A stretch of DNA of 64,000 nucleotides from Halorubellus litoreus (GTDB taxonomy: Archaea > Halobacteriota > Halobacteria > Halobacteriales > Natrialbaceae): contig NZ_JAZAQL010000004.1 in assembly GCF_037081675.1 (NCBI RefSeq), positions 186,001 to 250,000 on the forward strand, read 5' to 3'. A program made the position numbers and the translations under genes. This document shows, piece after piece, positions 9,090-19,556 of the stretch; position 1 is the first letter of the stretch; each line of letters opens with the position of its first letter. The notes beneath the pieces are model-generated. The model did no database searches. It saw nothing but the letters and a program-made list of their open reading frames with translations, and had not been told where the DNA came from.

Positions 9090-10868
9090 ATGAGTGAGAC
9101 ACTCACCGCGGTCTTGCAACACGTGATTCTCCAGGTTGGGATTAGCTGGGACTCCGTGTTCGATATCTTCACCGACCAACTCCCGGAGATGTACAAGTCG
9201 TTCGTGCGCTGGGGGCTCGACGCAGTTGTTGAGAACTTCTTCGGCAATGAAGGACTGTTCCGGGTCCTACTCCGGACGCCCTCGCCAGAAATGCGGAATG
9301 GTGGCATCCTGTTCGGAACACCAAAACAACCGATCTGGAGTCATCTGAAGACGCTGTACTGGAGCAAGTTCCTTCCAGTTGGCTACCTTGTGTTGTTCCT
9401 CTCGGTGATGGTGAGTAACTTCGGGAAGGCGTGGGGAGTCGGTCAGAGCAAGGCCAACGAGCGGAAAGTTGGACTCCTCGTCGGACTCTTCCTCATTCCC
9501 GGTGGGTGGTATCTAGCCGTCGCATACCTGAAGCTCATGAATCTCTTCGCGTTGAGCGTCCTTCCTGCGCCTGCTCAACTTCAAACAATCAGTGTCCAGA
9601 CCATGTCGAACGTAGTCAGCGGAGAGATTGTAACGTCGAGTGCTATCGGCGGCATCGCTGTGGTCGCGTATCTGTTAGCGGTTGTCGTTCATATGATTCG
9701 GCTGTTCGCAATCTGGGTGCTTGTCCCAACACTCCCACTCGTGATGGGATTCGACCTTGGCGAATTCCCCATCCTCGGGAAGTTTTCTCGACGGGCCTAC
9801 AGCGCGTTCATCGTCCTCGGTGCGGTACCAATCCCGATCGGAATCGGGACCAGAATCATGCTCTCGTTTCAGGCCATGGCGGACAGAGGCGGGGACGTGG
9901 TGTTTGCTGGGATTGCTGATATGATGTTCGTGTTGGTGGTGCCGACGTTTGCGGCGTTGGTTCCCATCTATGTGTTCTCGCAGGCTGCGGACTATGCGAC
10001 GATTCGTGGCGTATCCGCTGCGCTCTCCATCATCAGTACTCCAGCGAGCATGGCCGCTTCGGGCTGGAAGGCTGCAGGCAAGAAAGGCCTCTCCAAGATG
10101 TTCGGTTCAGACTCTACTGATGAGGATGGCGACGATGATGGTGGGGACGATGACGGTGGTGGGCATGGTGATTCTGGGCCTCGCCCATCGAGTGACGACT
10201 CTGGTCGTGGAGATGGACACGGCCGGGGTGGGCTCCCGAAACGCCGGCCGTCTGGCGCTCGTCCGGATACACGAGGTGGACCGAAGCCGAACCCAGCGTC
10301 CGACATCGACGCTTCGAACTGGAACCCAGGGGCGGGTCGCGCTCGATCCACGACCGTGGATGGCGAGCAGCCTGCACTTCCAGGATACCAGCACACGCAT
10401 CCTGCGAGTGCGTATCCAGAGGTCACGTCTGCGGAAGCAGACGCAGCCGGCGATCCGCTCGTCGGCGACAGCGCGCGAGCAGACTACGTTGCCGGAGGAC
10501 CCGCTCGCTCGGATGTCGATTACGTGAGTGACGGCCGGATGGTCGACCCGGAGGTGTCGTTCGCGACGCACGCTGACCGCGAGTTCGCGCGCTCGCAAGT
10601 CATCGCGACCGGGGCCGCCAGCCCCTACTATCGAACCCAGGCACCCACCAACCAGGGAACACCCCGCGGGTCGAGCGATGCCAGTGGCGGCGGTATCGAA
10701 CAATCGGACGGCAGCGAGACGCCTGCAATCGTCGACGAGGCAGCCGCGAGAGCGCGACGCCGCCGCAGGAAGCAGCCAGCCCAGACGAATCGAGCAGTCA
10801 AACAGCACGAACGGCGACGGCGCCGGCAAGCCACCCTCCGCGACCAGTACTACGGTGACGATTCCTGA
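9090..10868 (+). CDS. VirB6/TrbL-like polytopic membrane protein
   Basis: 592 residues. The first ~300 residues hold at least five hydrophobic helices (for example VGYLVLFLSVMVSNFG, GLLVGLFLIPGGWYLAVAYL, GGIAVVAYLLAVVVHMI, MMFVLVVPTFAALVPIYVF). The C-terminal half is disordered, Asp/Gly/Ser-rich and then Arg-rich. A polytopic core with a long hydrophilic tail, directly upstream of VirB4 with a 1-base overlap (TGATG at 10866), is the layout of VirB6/TrbL inner-membrane channel proteins of type IV secretion. The assignment rests on topology and gene order, not on sequence motifs. Confidence 0.65.
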   Translation: MSETLTAVLQHVILQVGISWDSVFDIFTDQLPEMYKSFVRWGLDAVVENFFGNEGLFRVLLRTPSPEMRNGGILFGTPKQPIWSHLKTLYWSKFLPVGYLVLFLSVMVSNFGKAWGVGQSKANERKVGLLVGLFLIPGGWYLAVAYLKLMNLFALSVLPAPAQLQTISVQTMSNVVSGEIVTSSAIGGIAVVAYLLAVVVHMIRLFAIWVLVPTLPLVMGFDLGEFPILGKFSRRAYSAFIVLGAVPIPIGIGTRIMLSFQAMADRGGDVVFAGIADMMFVLVVPTFAALVPIYVFSQAADYATIRGVSAALSIISTPASMAASGWKAAGKKGLSKMFGSDSTDEDGDDDGGDDDGGGHGDSGPRPSSDDSGRGDGHGRGGLPKRRPSGARPDTRGGPKPNPASDIDASNWNPGAGRARSTTVDGEQPALPGYQHTHPASAYPEVTSAEADAAGDPLVGDSARADYVAGGPARSDVDYVSDGRMVDPEVSFATHADREFARSQVIATGAASPYYRTQAPTNQGTPRGSSDASGGGIEQSDGSETPAIVDEAAARARRRRRKQPAQTNRAVKQHERRRRRQATLRDQYYGDDS

Positions 10869-13800
10869 TGACAGACACGTACGCGACCGCGACGCTCGAT
10901 GGTACCGACGAACCAGACATCATCCCATTCCTGGGAATTCCGACGAGTGACCTCTGGCTCCTCATCGGCATCCCTGGCCTCGTCCTGTTCAGTGGACTCG
11001 CGCTCGACCAGCGCGTGCTCGGCATCCTGTTGGGTGCCGCCGCCTTCGCGGGGGTTGGCGCCGTCGTCTACGCGACGCCATCGTTCCTGACCACACGAGA
11101 CTGGCTCAACGTCCTCAGAGCACACTACACGACCGCGAGTACGCACGAGAACCGTGTCGTTCGTGACGTCGACCTCGGGGACCCGGGGTCGTTCTTCGAG
11201 CGGTTCCAGACCGACCAGAGCACGCGCAAACTCACGCACATCGAGCACGTCTATCCCGGCCGTGGCGTCGTCGAGCGCGACGACGGCCAGCTCGTCGCCG
11301 CACTCGAACTCGACCCGCCGAATCAGGACTTCGCAGGGTCTCGAGAGTGGGAACACGTCGCCGCCCAGGCTGCGGAGTTCGCGAACAACGCGCTTGATTT
11401 CGACCTGCAGGTGTACCTCACCACCCAGCAGTTCGACATCGAGGACTACACGAGCACGCTCGCCGAGCGACTCGAGGACGACGAGGTCCGCGACCACGCC
11501 ATCCTGAACGCGGTCGTCCAGGACACCATCGAATCCCGCCCGCGAGAGCTCGAGGATGCCGGCACGTCGCCAGTTCACGCGTACCTCATCGTGAGTGTCG
11601 ACCGCACGGACGTCATCATGGACTCCGGGAGCACGGAGTCGAGCGGGTTCGCGAAACTCGGTGACATCCCACTGCTGGGGATTCCGTTCCAGATTGCGTC
11701 CTCGATGCGGGAGGGGCTGAGTGACGCTCGCGAGCACGCGCTCATGTTGAGTCGACTCGACAGTCGACTCACGACGATACGGACGGAGTACGTCAACGAG
11801 ATCGAGGGCGCGGACGCCCGCCAGCTCACGACTGGGGAGTGGCTGGCGCTCGCCGAGACGTACTGGCAGGGAAGCGAGCGCCACGACCACCCCGAGAAAC
11901 TCGCCCGGAGGAGTCCCGCCATCACCGCCAGTCCTGGGCAAGCCACCGCTCATGTCGACTCGTATTCTGAGGAGGTGGCGTCTGGCCAGCGTCCGAGCGT
12001 CGACGGCGACCTCTCGCTGGGCACACCGAACTCGGAAGGCGGCGGCGAGGAAAGCGAGGCGGACACACCCCCTGAAACGAGTAAAACCGGTGATATGTTC
12101 GAGGTGGACGAAGACGACTGGCAAGACATCGACGAGGCCGCCACCGACGACGCAACTGACGACCCAGAGGCATCCGCTTCGGAGAGCAAATCAGGCCTGA
12201 CACCCCTCCCCACTGGGTCGCGCTGGGCATTCCTGCCGTGGGTCGAATCAACCGAGGCCTCCGACGAAGAGAAACTCACAACCGTCGACGACGACCTCGA
12301 CCGCGACCTCCCACCCAACCCCACTACTTCCAGTGTTAGCGAGACCGGTGACCCCACTGCTTCCAGTGTTAGCGATACCGATGCGGACCCCACGATTTCC
12401 AGTGAAATCCCCGCGACTGAAGCACTGCAGGGACGCGAAATCGCGCCCGAGGGAATCGAGCGCGAGTACGACCACGCGAAGGTTGGCGAGCAGTATCGGC
12501 GCGCGATGTTCGCGCACGGGTGGCCCGACGAGATCGAACCGGGCGCACTCCGGCATCTCATCGGCGCCACGCCACACCTCGAGTTCGACATGAGTCTCCA
12601 CTTCGCACCGCGAGACCGCGGTCGAGTACAGAAACAATTGGAGCGGCGCGCGCAGGGAATGTCGGCGGAGTCGAACGCGAACGACGACCTCGTCGACGGA
12701 TTCTTCGCGCACGACCAGCGCGAGCGCGTCGAGCGGACCGCCGCGATGCGCGACAACGTCCGTGACGGCGAACGCCCATTCGACGTCTCACTCTACGTGA
12801 GCGCACGAGCCGACGACAAGGACACACTCGACGACGACACCGAAGCGCTACGGAAGGCCCTCCAGGACAAGCACTCGTTCCTGGGGATGAAGACGGTTAC
12901 GGGCAAGCAACTGCGGACGCTCGAGTCCATCGCCCCCATCGGCAAGGACTACCTACGGAGAGAGCCGGAGTTGGACCCGAGCCAGCTCGCGCTCGGTGGT
13001 GGCGTCGGCGCGCTTCTTGGGTCGCTCACGCGGAGCGAGCTCCTCGAGGACGACGGCGTCGAGATGGGCGAGCACGCGTTCAACGGGACGCCACTCATCA
13101 AGGACCCCTTCGAGTCCGAGACGAACTACAACTGGGTCGTCATCGGCGACAGCGGCAGCGGGAAATCCTACCAGACGAAGCTCAACGCGTTGCGGACGCG
13201 AGCGGTCAAGGAGAACACGAAGGTCATCATCCTCGACCCGATGCAGGGCTTCAACGGCATCGCGAAAGCGATGGGCGCCAAACGCATCACACTCGGCGGG
13301 TCTCGCGGACTGAACCCGCTCGAGATTCGTGCGCCAACGGAAGCCAGCCGGCGCGCAGCCGGCGAGGACATCGACCCACTCTCGGAGAAGATCCGGGACG
13401 TAATGAGTTTCTTCGATAACTTCGCGCACCGCGAAGGCATCGACCTCGGCCCGGAACGGATGACACTCACCACCGCCATCACCGAAGCCTACGCCCGCAA
13501 GGGTATCACGACGGACCTCGACACCCACAGCAACCCGAGCCCGACGCTCGTCGACGTCCTCGACGTTCTGGAGGAGATGGCGACCGAACCCGAGGAGTTC
13601 ATCGTCCGCATCGAGAGTGAAGCCGAGGAGATTGCGGCGAATGCGACCGACCTCATCAACCTGTTCCGGCCGTTCATCGACGGCCAGTACCAGAACCTCG
13701 CCGAACCCAGCGAGTTCGACCTCCGCAACGAGGATGTCGTCTACCTCGACCTCTCCCAGCAGGAGAAACGCCAGAGTGGTGGCGGGCTGATGATGCAACT

Positions 13801-14638
13801 CGTGTTCTCGCTGGTGTACGAGCGCGCGAAGGAAACCACGGACAACGTGGTGTTCATCATCGACGAAGCGCGGTTCCTGATGCGTGACGCCGCGAACCTC
13901 GAATTCCTCGGCCAGCGCGTCCGCCACAGTCGCCACTACGACACGAGTATTCGGTTCATCACGCAGGAGGTGAACGACTTCTTCGACCACGAGGAAGCGG
14001 AGGCGATCATCAACAACTCGTTCGTGAAACTCCTCCACCGCACCCAGGAGATCGGGCAGTGGGGGGATGCCTTCGGCCTGAACAGGCAACAGGTCGGGTT
14101 CGTGAAGAACGCGAACACGGGCACGAACGGGTACTCGGAGGCGCTCGCGGAGATCGACGGCACGTGGTATCCGATCCAGTTGTTCTCGACGCCCGCCGAG
14201 CACGCGGTGGTCGACTTCGACGAGCGCGAAGATTCCGTCGATGACCTCCCTGGAATGGGTGATGAGACGCGGTCGCCGCTCGTTGAACGCCTCCGGCATA
14301 CGCTCCGGATGAAGCCCTACGATGCGGTGGACGACCCACAGCGAGTGCCGGCCCCACCGGGGTCGTCGACACACCGGCAGTTCCACGCACTGAGTGACCG
14401 CCAGCAAGAGTACCTGTCGTTGCTGTCGGACACGGAGATCCTGAGCGTCCTCGAAGCCATCGACGCCGGCCGCGACCCAGTCGCGGCCATCGCGACGCCG
14501 GTGACGGAGAAGCTCAACCGCCTGTTCGGTGGTGTCGACGAACGCGATATCCGGGATGTCCTCAAATCCGCGGGACGTGACGAGGGCTCGCGGTCGGGAC
14601 AGTCGTCGGATGCGCCGGTCGTGGAGGGTGACGATTGA
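10868..14638 (+). CDS. virB4: VirB4-like conjugation ATPase with N-terminal membrane segments
   Basis: 1256 residues. Two hydrophobic helices near the N-terminus (~residues 28-72) resemble a fused PrgI/VirB3-type membrane piece. A disordered acidic insert (~360-500) follows. The C-terminal ATPase has a Walker A GDSGSGKS at residues 760-767 and a Walker B VVFIIDEARFLM with acidic residues 999-1000. A Gln/Arg-rich motor segment (FLGQRVRHSRHYD) follows, as in VirB4/TraC/HerA-FtsK superfamily motors. It would power pilus assembly and DNA transfer at the membrane. It overlaps both neighbours by a few bases, so translation is probably coupled. Confidence 0.88.
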   Translation: MTDTYATATLDGTDEPDIIPFLGIPTSDLWLLIGIPGLVLFSGLALDQRVLGILLGAAAFAGVGAVVYATPSFLTTRDWLNVLRAHYTTASTHENRVVRDVDLGDPGSFFERFQTDQSTRKLTHIEHVYPGRGVVERDDGQLVAALELDPPNQDFAGSREWEHVAAQAAEFANNALDFDLQVYLTTQQFDIEDYTSTLAERLEDDEVRDHAILNAVVQDTIESRPRELEDAGTSPVHAYLIVSVDRTDVIMDSGSTESSGFAKLGDIPLLGIPFQIASSMREGLSDAREHALMLSRLDSRLTTIRTEYVNEIEGADARQLTTGEWLALAETYWQGSERHDHPEKLARRSPAITASPGQATAHVDSYSEEVASGQRPSVDGDLSLGTPNSEGGGEESEADTPPETSKTGDMFEVDEDDWQDIDEAATDDATDDPEASASESKSGLTPLPTGSRWAFLPWVESTEASDEEKLTTVDDDLDRDLPPNPTTSSVSETGDPTASSVSDTDADPTISSEIPATEALQGREIAPEGIEREYDHAKVGEQYRRAMFAHGWPDEIEPGALRHLIGATPHLEFDMSLHFAPRDRGRVQKQLERRAQGMSAESNANDDLVDGFFAHDQRERVERTAAMRDNVRDGERPFDVSLYVSARADDKDTLDDDTEALRKALQDKHSFLGMKTVTGKQLRTLESIAPIGKDYLRREPELDPSQLALGGGVGALLGSLTRSELLEDDGVEMGEHAFNGTPLIKDPFESETNYNWVVIGDSGSGKSYQTKLNALRTRAVKENTKVIILDPMQGFNGIAKAMGAKRITLGGSRGLNPLEIRAPTEASRRAAGEDIDPLSEKIRDVMSFFDNFAHREGIDLGPERMTLTTAITEAYARKGITTDLDTHSNPSPTLVDVLDVLEEMATEPEEFIVRIESEAEEIAANATDLINLFRPFIDGQYQNLAEPSEFDLRNEDVVYLDLSQQEKRQSGGGLMMQLVFSLVYERAKETTDNVVFIIDEARFLMRDAANLEFLGQRVRHSRHYDTSIRFITQEVNDFFDHEEAEAIINNSFVKLLHRTQEIGQWGDAFGLNRQQVGFVKNANTGTNGYSEALAEIDGTWYPIQLFSTPAEHAVVDFDEREDSVDDLPGMGDETRSPLVERLRHTLRMKPYDAVDDPQRVPAPPGSSTHRQFHALSDRQQEYLSLLSDTEILSVLEAIDAGRDPVAAIATPVTEKLNRLFGGVDERDIRDVLKSAGRDEGSRSGQSSDAPVVEGDD

Positions 14639-17600
14639 TGCTCGAAGACCGCCCGTACATTCGGGTGACGCCGTCGAACGACACGCTCGACGACGCGGCG
14701 TCGCCGCCACCGGCGGCGTTCCGGAGTCTGCACTCGCTCACGGGTGAGGGCAGTCGTGGCTTCATCGACTCTCGAGACCCACCTGCCGTGTTCGAGGTCC
14801 TCGTCATGTCGCGTGGGGAGGACGCACCGGTCGAACTCTACTACGGGGTGGATACGAACGCGCACGTGGAGACGATGAAGCGGAATCTCCGCGATATCTA
14901 TCCAGAGACATTCAAGATCGAGCGCGTGATGCGAGCGCCCTGGAAGCGCGTGCTGACGCCGATTCGACTCAGTAGCGAGGAATTCGTCGACCGCCTCCGA
15001 GCCGACGACCTCCTCGTCGACGTTGAGGAGATCGCCGTCGGCTCACCTTCGCCGGTCCCGGACGATGCGGAGCATCCCACTCGCGATGTCGAGTTCGTCG
15101 TCGATGGCACGCACGTCGCGGTGTCGCCACCGAGCCAGTTCGAGGGCCGCGACGACGAATCACTGCTCTCGTTGACGTGGCCGACACTCGCGCCCTCGGG
15201 CGCCATCTACGCCCGGCCCGCCATCGATACCGTAGACGCTCGCGGTGTTCGGTGGGAGTCGAGCGCGCAACGCAAGCACGACTGGATGACGTGCTTCGAG
15301 ACCACCACCATCGGGCGCGAGACCGACGACGTCCACATCGACTGGGCGCAATCGGGAACACCGGCGCTGCAGTCGCTCATCACGACCGTCGGCGGCGCCA
15401 GCGTCCCCACGGCGGTCCAGCTCGTGTTCGAGCCAAAGGACGACTGGACGGCCGAGGCCGAGTCACGCAAGCGTCGGATCCGCGACCAACGCGACACCAT
15501 CACCCAGCGCGTCATGGGGACCATCATCCCCTCCGGCGACGAGAACCGGTCCGACACCGAATATCCAGATGGCGTCCGTCGTCGCCTCGCGCACCTGTCG
15601 GCGAAGCACCCGAAACGAACGTTCACCCTGAACATCCGAGCCACCACCGTTCCAACCCGACCAGCATGGGAACACGACGACGACGTCGACGATGCGCCCG
15701 CGGAAATCCAGGAACGCGAGCGTGTGCTCGACGCACTGGAGACGAGTCTGGACGCGTTCGCCGGCGAATACATCGAACTGAAAACGAACCGCATCCACGA
15801 GGAATCCTCACCAACAGCGACCACGCTCACCCGCCGACTGCTTGGTCGAGACCTCGTGACCGCTGGCGACGATGGCCTCGCCAAGCGCGTCCTTTCGAGT
15901 AGCCGCCGGCGTGCGGGTATCGTCGTGAACCCGAGCGAACTCGCCCGGCTTGCAACTGTTCCCTCCGGCCAGAATCTCCCCGTCGAAGTCTCCCGGGACG
16001 CACGAACGCGCAAACAGGAATCGGTCCCGCTTCCACGGCCGCTCCCGGAGCACGTCGACCCGTTCACCGGCACCGGAATGGCGGTCGGGGACGCGCTTGA
16101 CGAAGCAGGCCGGCCATGCGAGCGCATCCAGATTCCCGAGGTCGTCCTCTCCCGGCATTACGCGCGCTTCGCAGCCAGCGGTGCCGGGAAGTCCGTCGGG
16201 ATTCTGAACGACATGCTGACGTTGCACAGCGACACGTCTGGTCCGGTCGTGTTGATGGACCCGAAAGGCGACGGCATGAGTCAGGAATACCTCCAAGCGC
16301 ACTATGCCGCGTACGACACGCTTGAGGACGTCTACGCGTTCACCATTCCCGAGGACGTTCCCGCTATCGGGTTCTTCGATATCCGTCCCGCACTCGCGGC
16401 TGGGCTCGACCGGGCGACTGCGATTAAGGACGTCGTGGAGCGCTTCCACGAGGTGCTGCGTGTCGTCATGGGCGAGGACTACGACCAGGCGTACGTCGCA
16501 ACACAGATCCTCGGGAAACTCGTGACCGCGCTGTTCGACCCCGAGTACGGCCAGGACGCCTACACGCTCGACGACCTCCTGACCGCAGTCGACGACATGC
16601 AGCGCAGTCAAGCCCTCCCCGAGTTGAGCGGGGCGTTCGTGGACCTGGAGCAGTCGCTGGCGGCGCACTTCGAGAAGCCTGACCGTCAGTTCTTGACGAC
16701 GATGGACGCCGCCCGAAACCGCCTCGAACAACTTGCGGACGACCCCCCGCTGGAGGCGTTGTTCAATCACGTCCCCGCGTTCGACTGGGAGACCGGGACG
16801 TACGCCACCGATGGGACCGGGTTCGACTTCCGACGACTCCTCGACGACGATGCCGTCGTCCTCTTCGACATGGGGCAGTTGCGGCCGAAGCCTCAGCGTG
16901 GGATGACGCTCGTGCTCGTGAGCGAGCTCTGGTATCGCATCCAACTCGAAGAACAAGCCTACGGTGGCTACGAGAAGCAGACGAACCTTATCATGGAGGA
17001 AGCTGCGGACGTTGTCGCGAGCGACCTCGTCACAGAGCAGTTGATCCCGAAGGCGCGGTCGTTCGGGCTGAGCCTGGGCTTGGTGATGCAGTATCCATCG
17101 CAGGTTCGCGAGGTCAGCGAGCGCGCGTACCAGGAGATGATGAACAACGTCCAGACCCGCCTCTATGGAAAACTCGCGAACGAAGCGGACGTCGAATCGA
17201 TGCTCGCCTCCTCGCGCGTCGACCCGGCTGAGGTCCGGGACCGGTTGAATGCGATGCCACGCGGGGAGTGGATTGCTGAACTGCCGAGTCCACGTTATGG
17301 GTCCGAGCACCTGCGGCCGTTCTCGCTGTCAGCACTGGATATCCCCGCTGGGCACTCCGAAAGCGACGTACCCATCGATGTGTCCGACCCCGGGTTCGCG
17401 AACGCCCTCGACGAGATGACGAGGAACGTGGACGACTCACTGAGTGTGTCGCTCTCTCGATTGGAGACTGAGCCACGCAAGACAGTCACCGCACACACCA
17501 CGAGCGATACCACAGCGAGTGCGACCGCGGCAACGGACGCGACGGCGAGTGAGTCCTCACGTCCCGATGCCGAGTTCGAAACCGACGGTACCGACTCCGA

Positions 17601-18690
17601 GGATGGCGATGCCGACGAGGATGATGAACCTGAGGACTGGCAGGAGGTGTTAGCAGCACGCGACAAACTGCGAGAGGGGGAAACCAGAGACACACGTCCC
17701 GGCGAGGAGATCGACGAGTCGAGTGAGGAAGCGGCGTCGGATCCACTGGATGGGCCGTGGAACACCATCGGAACCGACACCGACAGTGAGGACGAGTCGA
17801 CCGCAGCGACCGAGCGCACGCCCAGAAAAGCGGACACGACGCGGTATGCAGCCCCACAGGACGGCGACGACGGCGAGACCACCGTCGACGAGAACGGGAA
17901 TGTAGAGGCTTCAGACGACGATGAATCGGATGTCGAGGAGGGCGAGCCACCAGCATCGCCGCTGCCGGCGGCATACAGCCCGAAAACCGAGGACGAACTC
18001 GACGAACTCGGGCTCACGCGCGACGACGAACACTTCCTTCTGCTCGTCCTGCGAGCGATGAACGGCGACCTCGAGGACTACGATCTCCTCGAGAGCATGA
18101 CCCAGCTCCGTGACGGCGCTGGCGACCCCGACGTCGACCTCTTGGAGGCCGAAGGCTACCTCGATACGCACCGCGTGCTTCGGAAACGCTACTACACTGT
18201 GCTCCCCGAGGGTCGACGGCATCTCGAACGGACACAGACCGTCAGTCCCGGCGAGGGAGATCTCGGCGAGAAGACGCCGCACAAGGTCGGGGTGGCGCTC
18301 CTCGCGAGAGCGTTCGAGGACCGCGAGGAGGTCGACCGGGTCGAACGCTACCATCGTGCGTCGGAGGATGTCAAGTACGACGTCGTCGGATTCGACGCAG
18401 ACGACGAACTCGTTCGCGTGGGCGAAGTCGAGACCGTTAGCAACAATCGCGAGAGCGTCGTGACCGACTTTGAGAAACTTCGGAATGCGGACGCGACCGC
18501 CGTCTGGCTCGTTCGCAACACCGACGCAGGCCAACACGTCATCCAGAGTCTCATCAAGAATGGGGACTTCCCCGATGTCCCAGAGCACGCTCGCGGCGGA
18601 ACCATCCGTGAAACCGTCGAAGAACACGGAATCCAGGGTCTCACCCAACTGGAGACGTATCGCCAACTCCAGAACCGACTCGACACATGA
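14638..18690 (+). CDS. virD4: VirD4/TraD-like coupling ATPase with C-terminal winged helix and nuclease-like domain
   Basis: About 1350 residues, starting at ATG 14638 (TGATG overlap with VirB4). An N-terminal alpha/beta region leads to an FtsK/VirD4-type ATPase with Walker A SGAGKS at residues 514-519, the DPKGDG segment, and Walker B NLIMEEAADVV (acidic residues 787-788). A long acidic disordered linker (~930-1110) leads to a winged-helix-like part (~1115-1200). The last ~130 residues contain YDVVGFD and then VGEVET (~1247-1266), the spacing of a PD-(D/E)XK-type nuclease with E-x-E. Coupling proteins deliver DNA to the type IV channel. The two C-terminal domains are unusual and could recognise or process the transferred DNA. 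Confidence 0.85.
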   Translation: MLEDRPYIRVTPSNDTLDDAASPPPAAFRSLHSLTGEGSRGFIDSRDPPAVFEVLVMSRGEDAPVELYYGVDTNAHVETMKRNLRDIYPETFKIERVMRAPWKRVLTPIRLSSEEFVDRLRADDLLVDVEEIAVGSPSPVPDDAEHPTRDVEFVVDGTHVAVSPPSQFEGRDDESLLSLTWPTLAPSGAIYARPAIDTVDARGVRWESSAQRKHDWMTCFETTTIGRETDDVHIDWAQSGTPALQSLITTVGGASVPTAVQLVFEPKDDWTAEAESRKRRIRDQRDTITQRVMGTIIPSGDENRSDTEYPDGVRRRLAHLSAKHPKRTFTLNIRATTVPTRPAWEHDDDVDDAPAEIQERERVLDALETSLDAFAGEYIELKTNRIHEESSPTATTLTRRLLGRDLVTAGDDGLAKRVLSSSRRRAGIVVNPSELARLATVPSGQNLPVEVSRDARTRKQESVPLPRPLPEHVDPFTGTGMAVGDALDEAGRPCERIQIPEVVLSRHYARFAASGAGKSVGILNDMLTLHSDTSGPVVLMDPKGDGMSQEYLQAHYAAYDTLEDVYAFTIPEDVPAIGFFDIRPALAAGLDRATAIKDVVERFHEVLRVVMGEDYDQAYVATQILGKLVTALFDPEYGQDAYTLDDLLTAVDDMQRSQALPELSGAFVDLEQSLAAHFEKPDRQFLTTMDAARNRLEQLADDPPLEALFNHVPAFDWETGTYATDGTGFDFRRLLDDDAVVLFDMGQLRPKPQRGMTLVLVSELWYRIQLEEQAYGGYEKQTNLIMEEAADVVASDLVTEQLIPKARSFGLSLGLVMQYPSQVREVSERAYQEMMNNVQTRLYGKLANEADVESMLASSRVDPAEVRDRLNAMPRGEWIAELPSPRYGSEHLRPFSLSALDIPAGHSESDVPIDVSDPGFANALDEMTRNVDDSLSVSLSRLETEPRKTVTAHTTSDTTASATAATDATASESSRPDAEFETDGTDSEDGDADEDDEPEDWQEVLAARDKLREGETRDTRPGEEIDESSEEAASDPLDGPWNTIGTDTDSEDESTAATERTPRKADTTRYAAPQDGDDGETTVDENGNVEASDDDESDVEEGEPPASPLPAAYSPKTEDELDELGLTRDDEHFLLLVLRAMNGDLEDYDLLESMTQLRDGAGDPDVDLLEAEGYLDTHRVLRKRYYTVLPEGRRHLERTQTVSPGEGDLGEKTPHKVGVALLARAFEDREEVDRVERYHRASEDVKYDVVGFDADDELVRVGEVETVSNNRESVVTDFEKLRNADATAVWLVRNTDAGQHVIQSLIKNGDFPDVPEHARGGTIRETVEEHGIQGLTQLETYRQLQNRLDT

Positions 18691-19556
18691 TGTGGCGCCA
18701 GGCAACCCGCGAGGAGATCCAGACGTACTATCGCGAGGAGTTCACTCAGCACCTCGCTGAACGGCCAGAGCACATTACGGCGACCGGTCCACTGCAGTTC
18801 GCGCTGGCGTTCCGGGAATCGTATCCGACACGAACCGACGGCCGCCCGCCACGGGACTTCATCCGTCGGGACACTCGCACGGACGACGGCCACAGCACGC
18901 ACTTCGACCACATGGGCGACGTCCTCGATTTCATCCGAAACCCGGTGCGGAATGACCCGCTGGGCGACCTCGCCGACCCCGACACCATCGAGCAGCGCGA
19001 CCCAGTCCCTGACGCCGTCTACTACGCGCTCGACCACTGGTCGCGGTCGTGGCTCATCATGGTCGACATCGACGCGAAAGACATCGCTCGCGACCGCGCC
19101 ACCCGTCTGCTCCGCGACTCTGGCGTCGACCCCGACGGCTGCACGACCGACGACATACTCGCAACAGCCGGGGTCCTCGACGGCCCACCACTCGACTATC
19201 CCTACGAGTTCACGGACATCCAGACTGCCATCGAGCAAGGGTTCGAGGTAGCCGACGTGTTCGAGACGCGATTCAACGCCGAGGAGACACAGGTGTTCTA
19301 CACGGGCCAGGGCGTCCACGTCTACCTCTACGACGACGACCACCCCCACGCCTGGGATGAAGCCTCGCGTGAGGTCCTCAACACAGTTCTCACCGAACGC
19401 CACGGCATCGCGGTCGACGAACAGGTCACATCTGATCGCCGTCGCGTCGCCCGCCTCCCTGGGAGCCTCCACGCCGACGTCTCCCGCATCGTCACACCAA
19501 TCGACAACCCCGGGTTCGACCCGCGAACCGACGCCACCCCGGAATTCCTCGCATGA
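18687..19556 (+). CDS. PriS-like archaeal primase small (catalytic) subunit
   Basis: 289 residues. It has the archaeo-eukaryotic primase signature: MVDIDAKD with metal-binding Asp 127 and Asp 129, a YTGQGVHVYL segment (the S/T-G-x-GxH nucleotide-binding motif), and RVARLPGSLHAD near the C-terminus. These residues make RNA or DNA primers on single-stranded DNA. It is shorter than chromosomal PriS (~390 residues). Its start overlaps the VirD4 stop (ATGA), and the PriL-like gene overlaps its own stop. Placed at the end of the transfer operon, it could prime second-strand synthesis of transferred single-stranded DNA; that role is inferred. Confidence 0.85.
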   Translation: MMWRQATREEIQTYYREEFTQHLAERPEHITATGPLQFALAFRESYPTRTDGRPPRDFIRRDTRTDDGHSTHFDHMGDVLDFIRNPVRNDPLGDLADPDTIEQRDPVPDAVYYALDHWSRSWLIMVDIDAKDIARDRATRLLRDSGVDPDGCTTDDILATAGVLDGPPLDYPYEFTDIQTAIEQGFEVADVFETRFNAEETQVFYTGQGVHVYLYDDDHPHAWDEASREVLNTVLTERHGIAVDEQVTSDRRRVARLPGSLHADVSRIVTPIDNPGFDPRTDATPEFLA

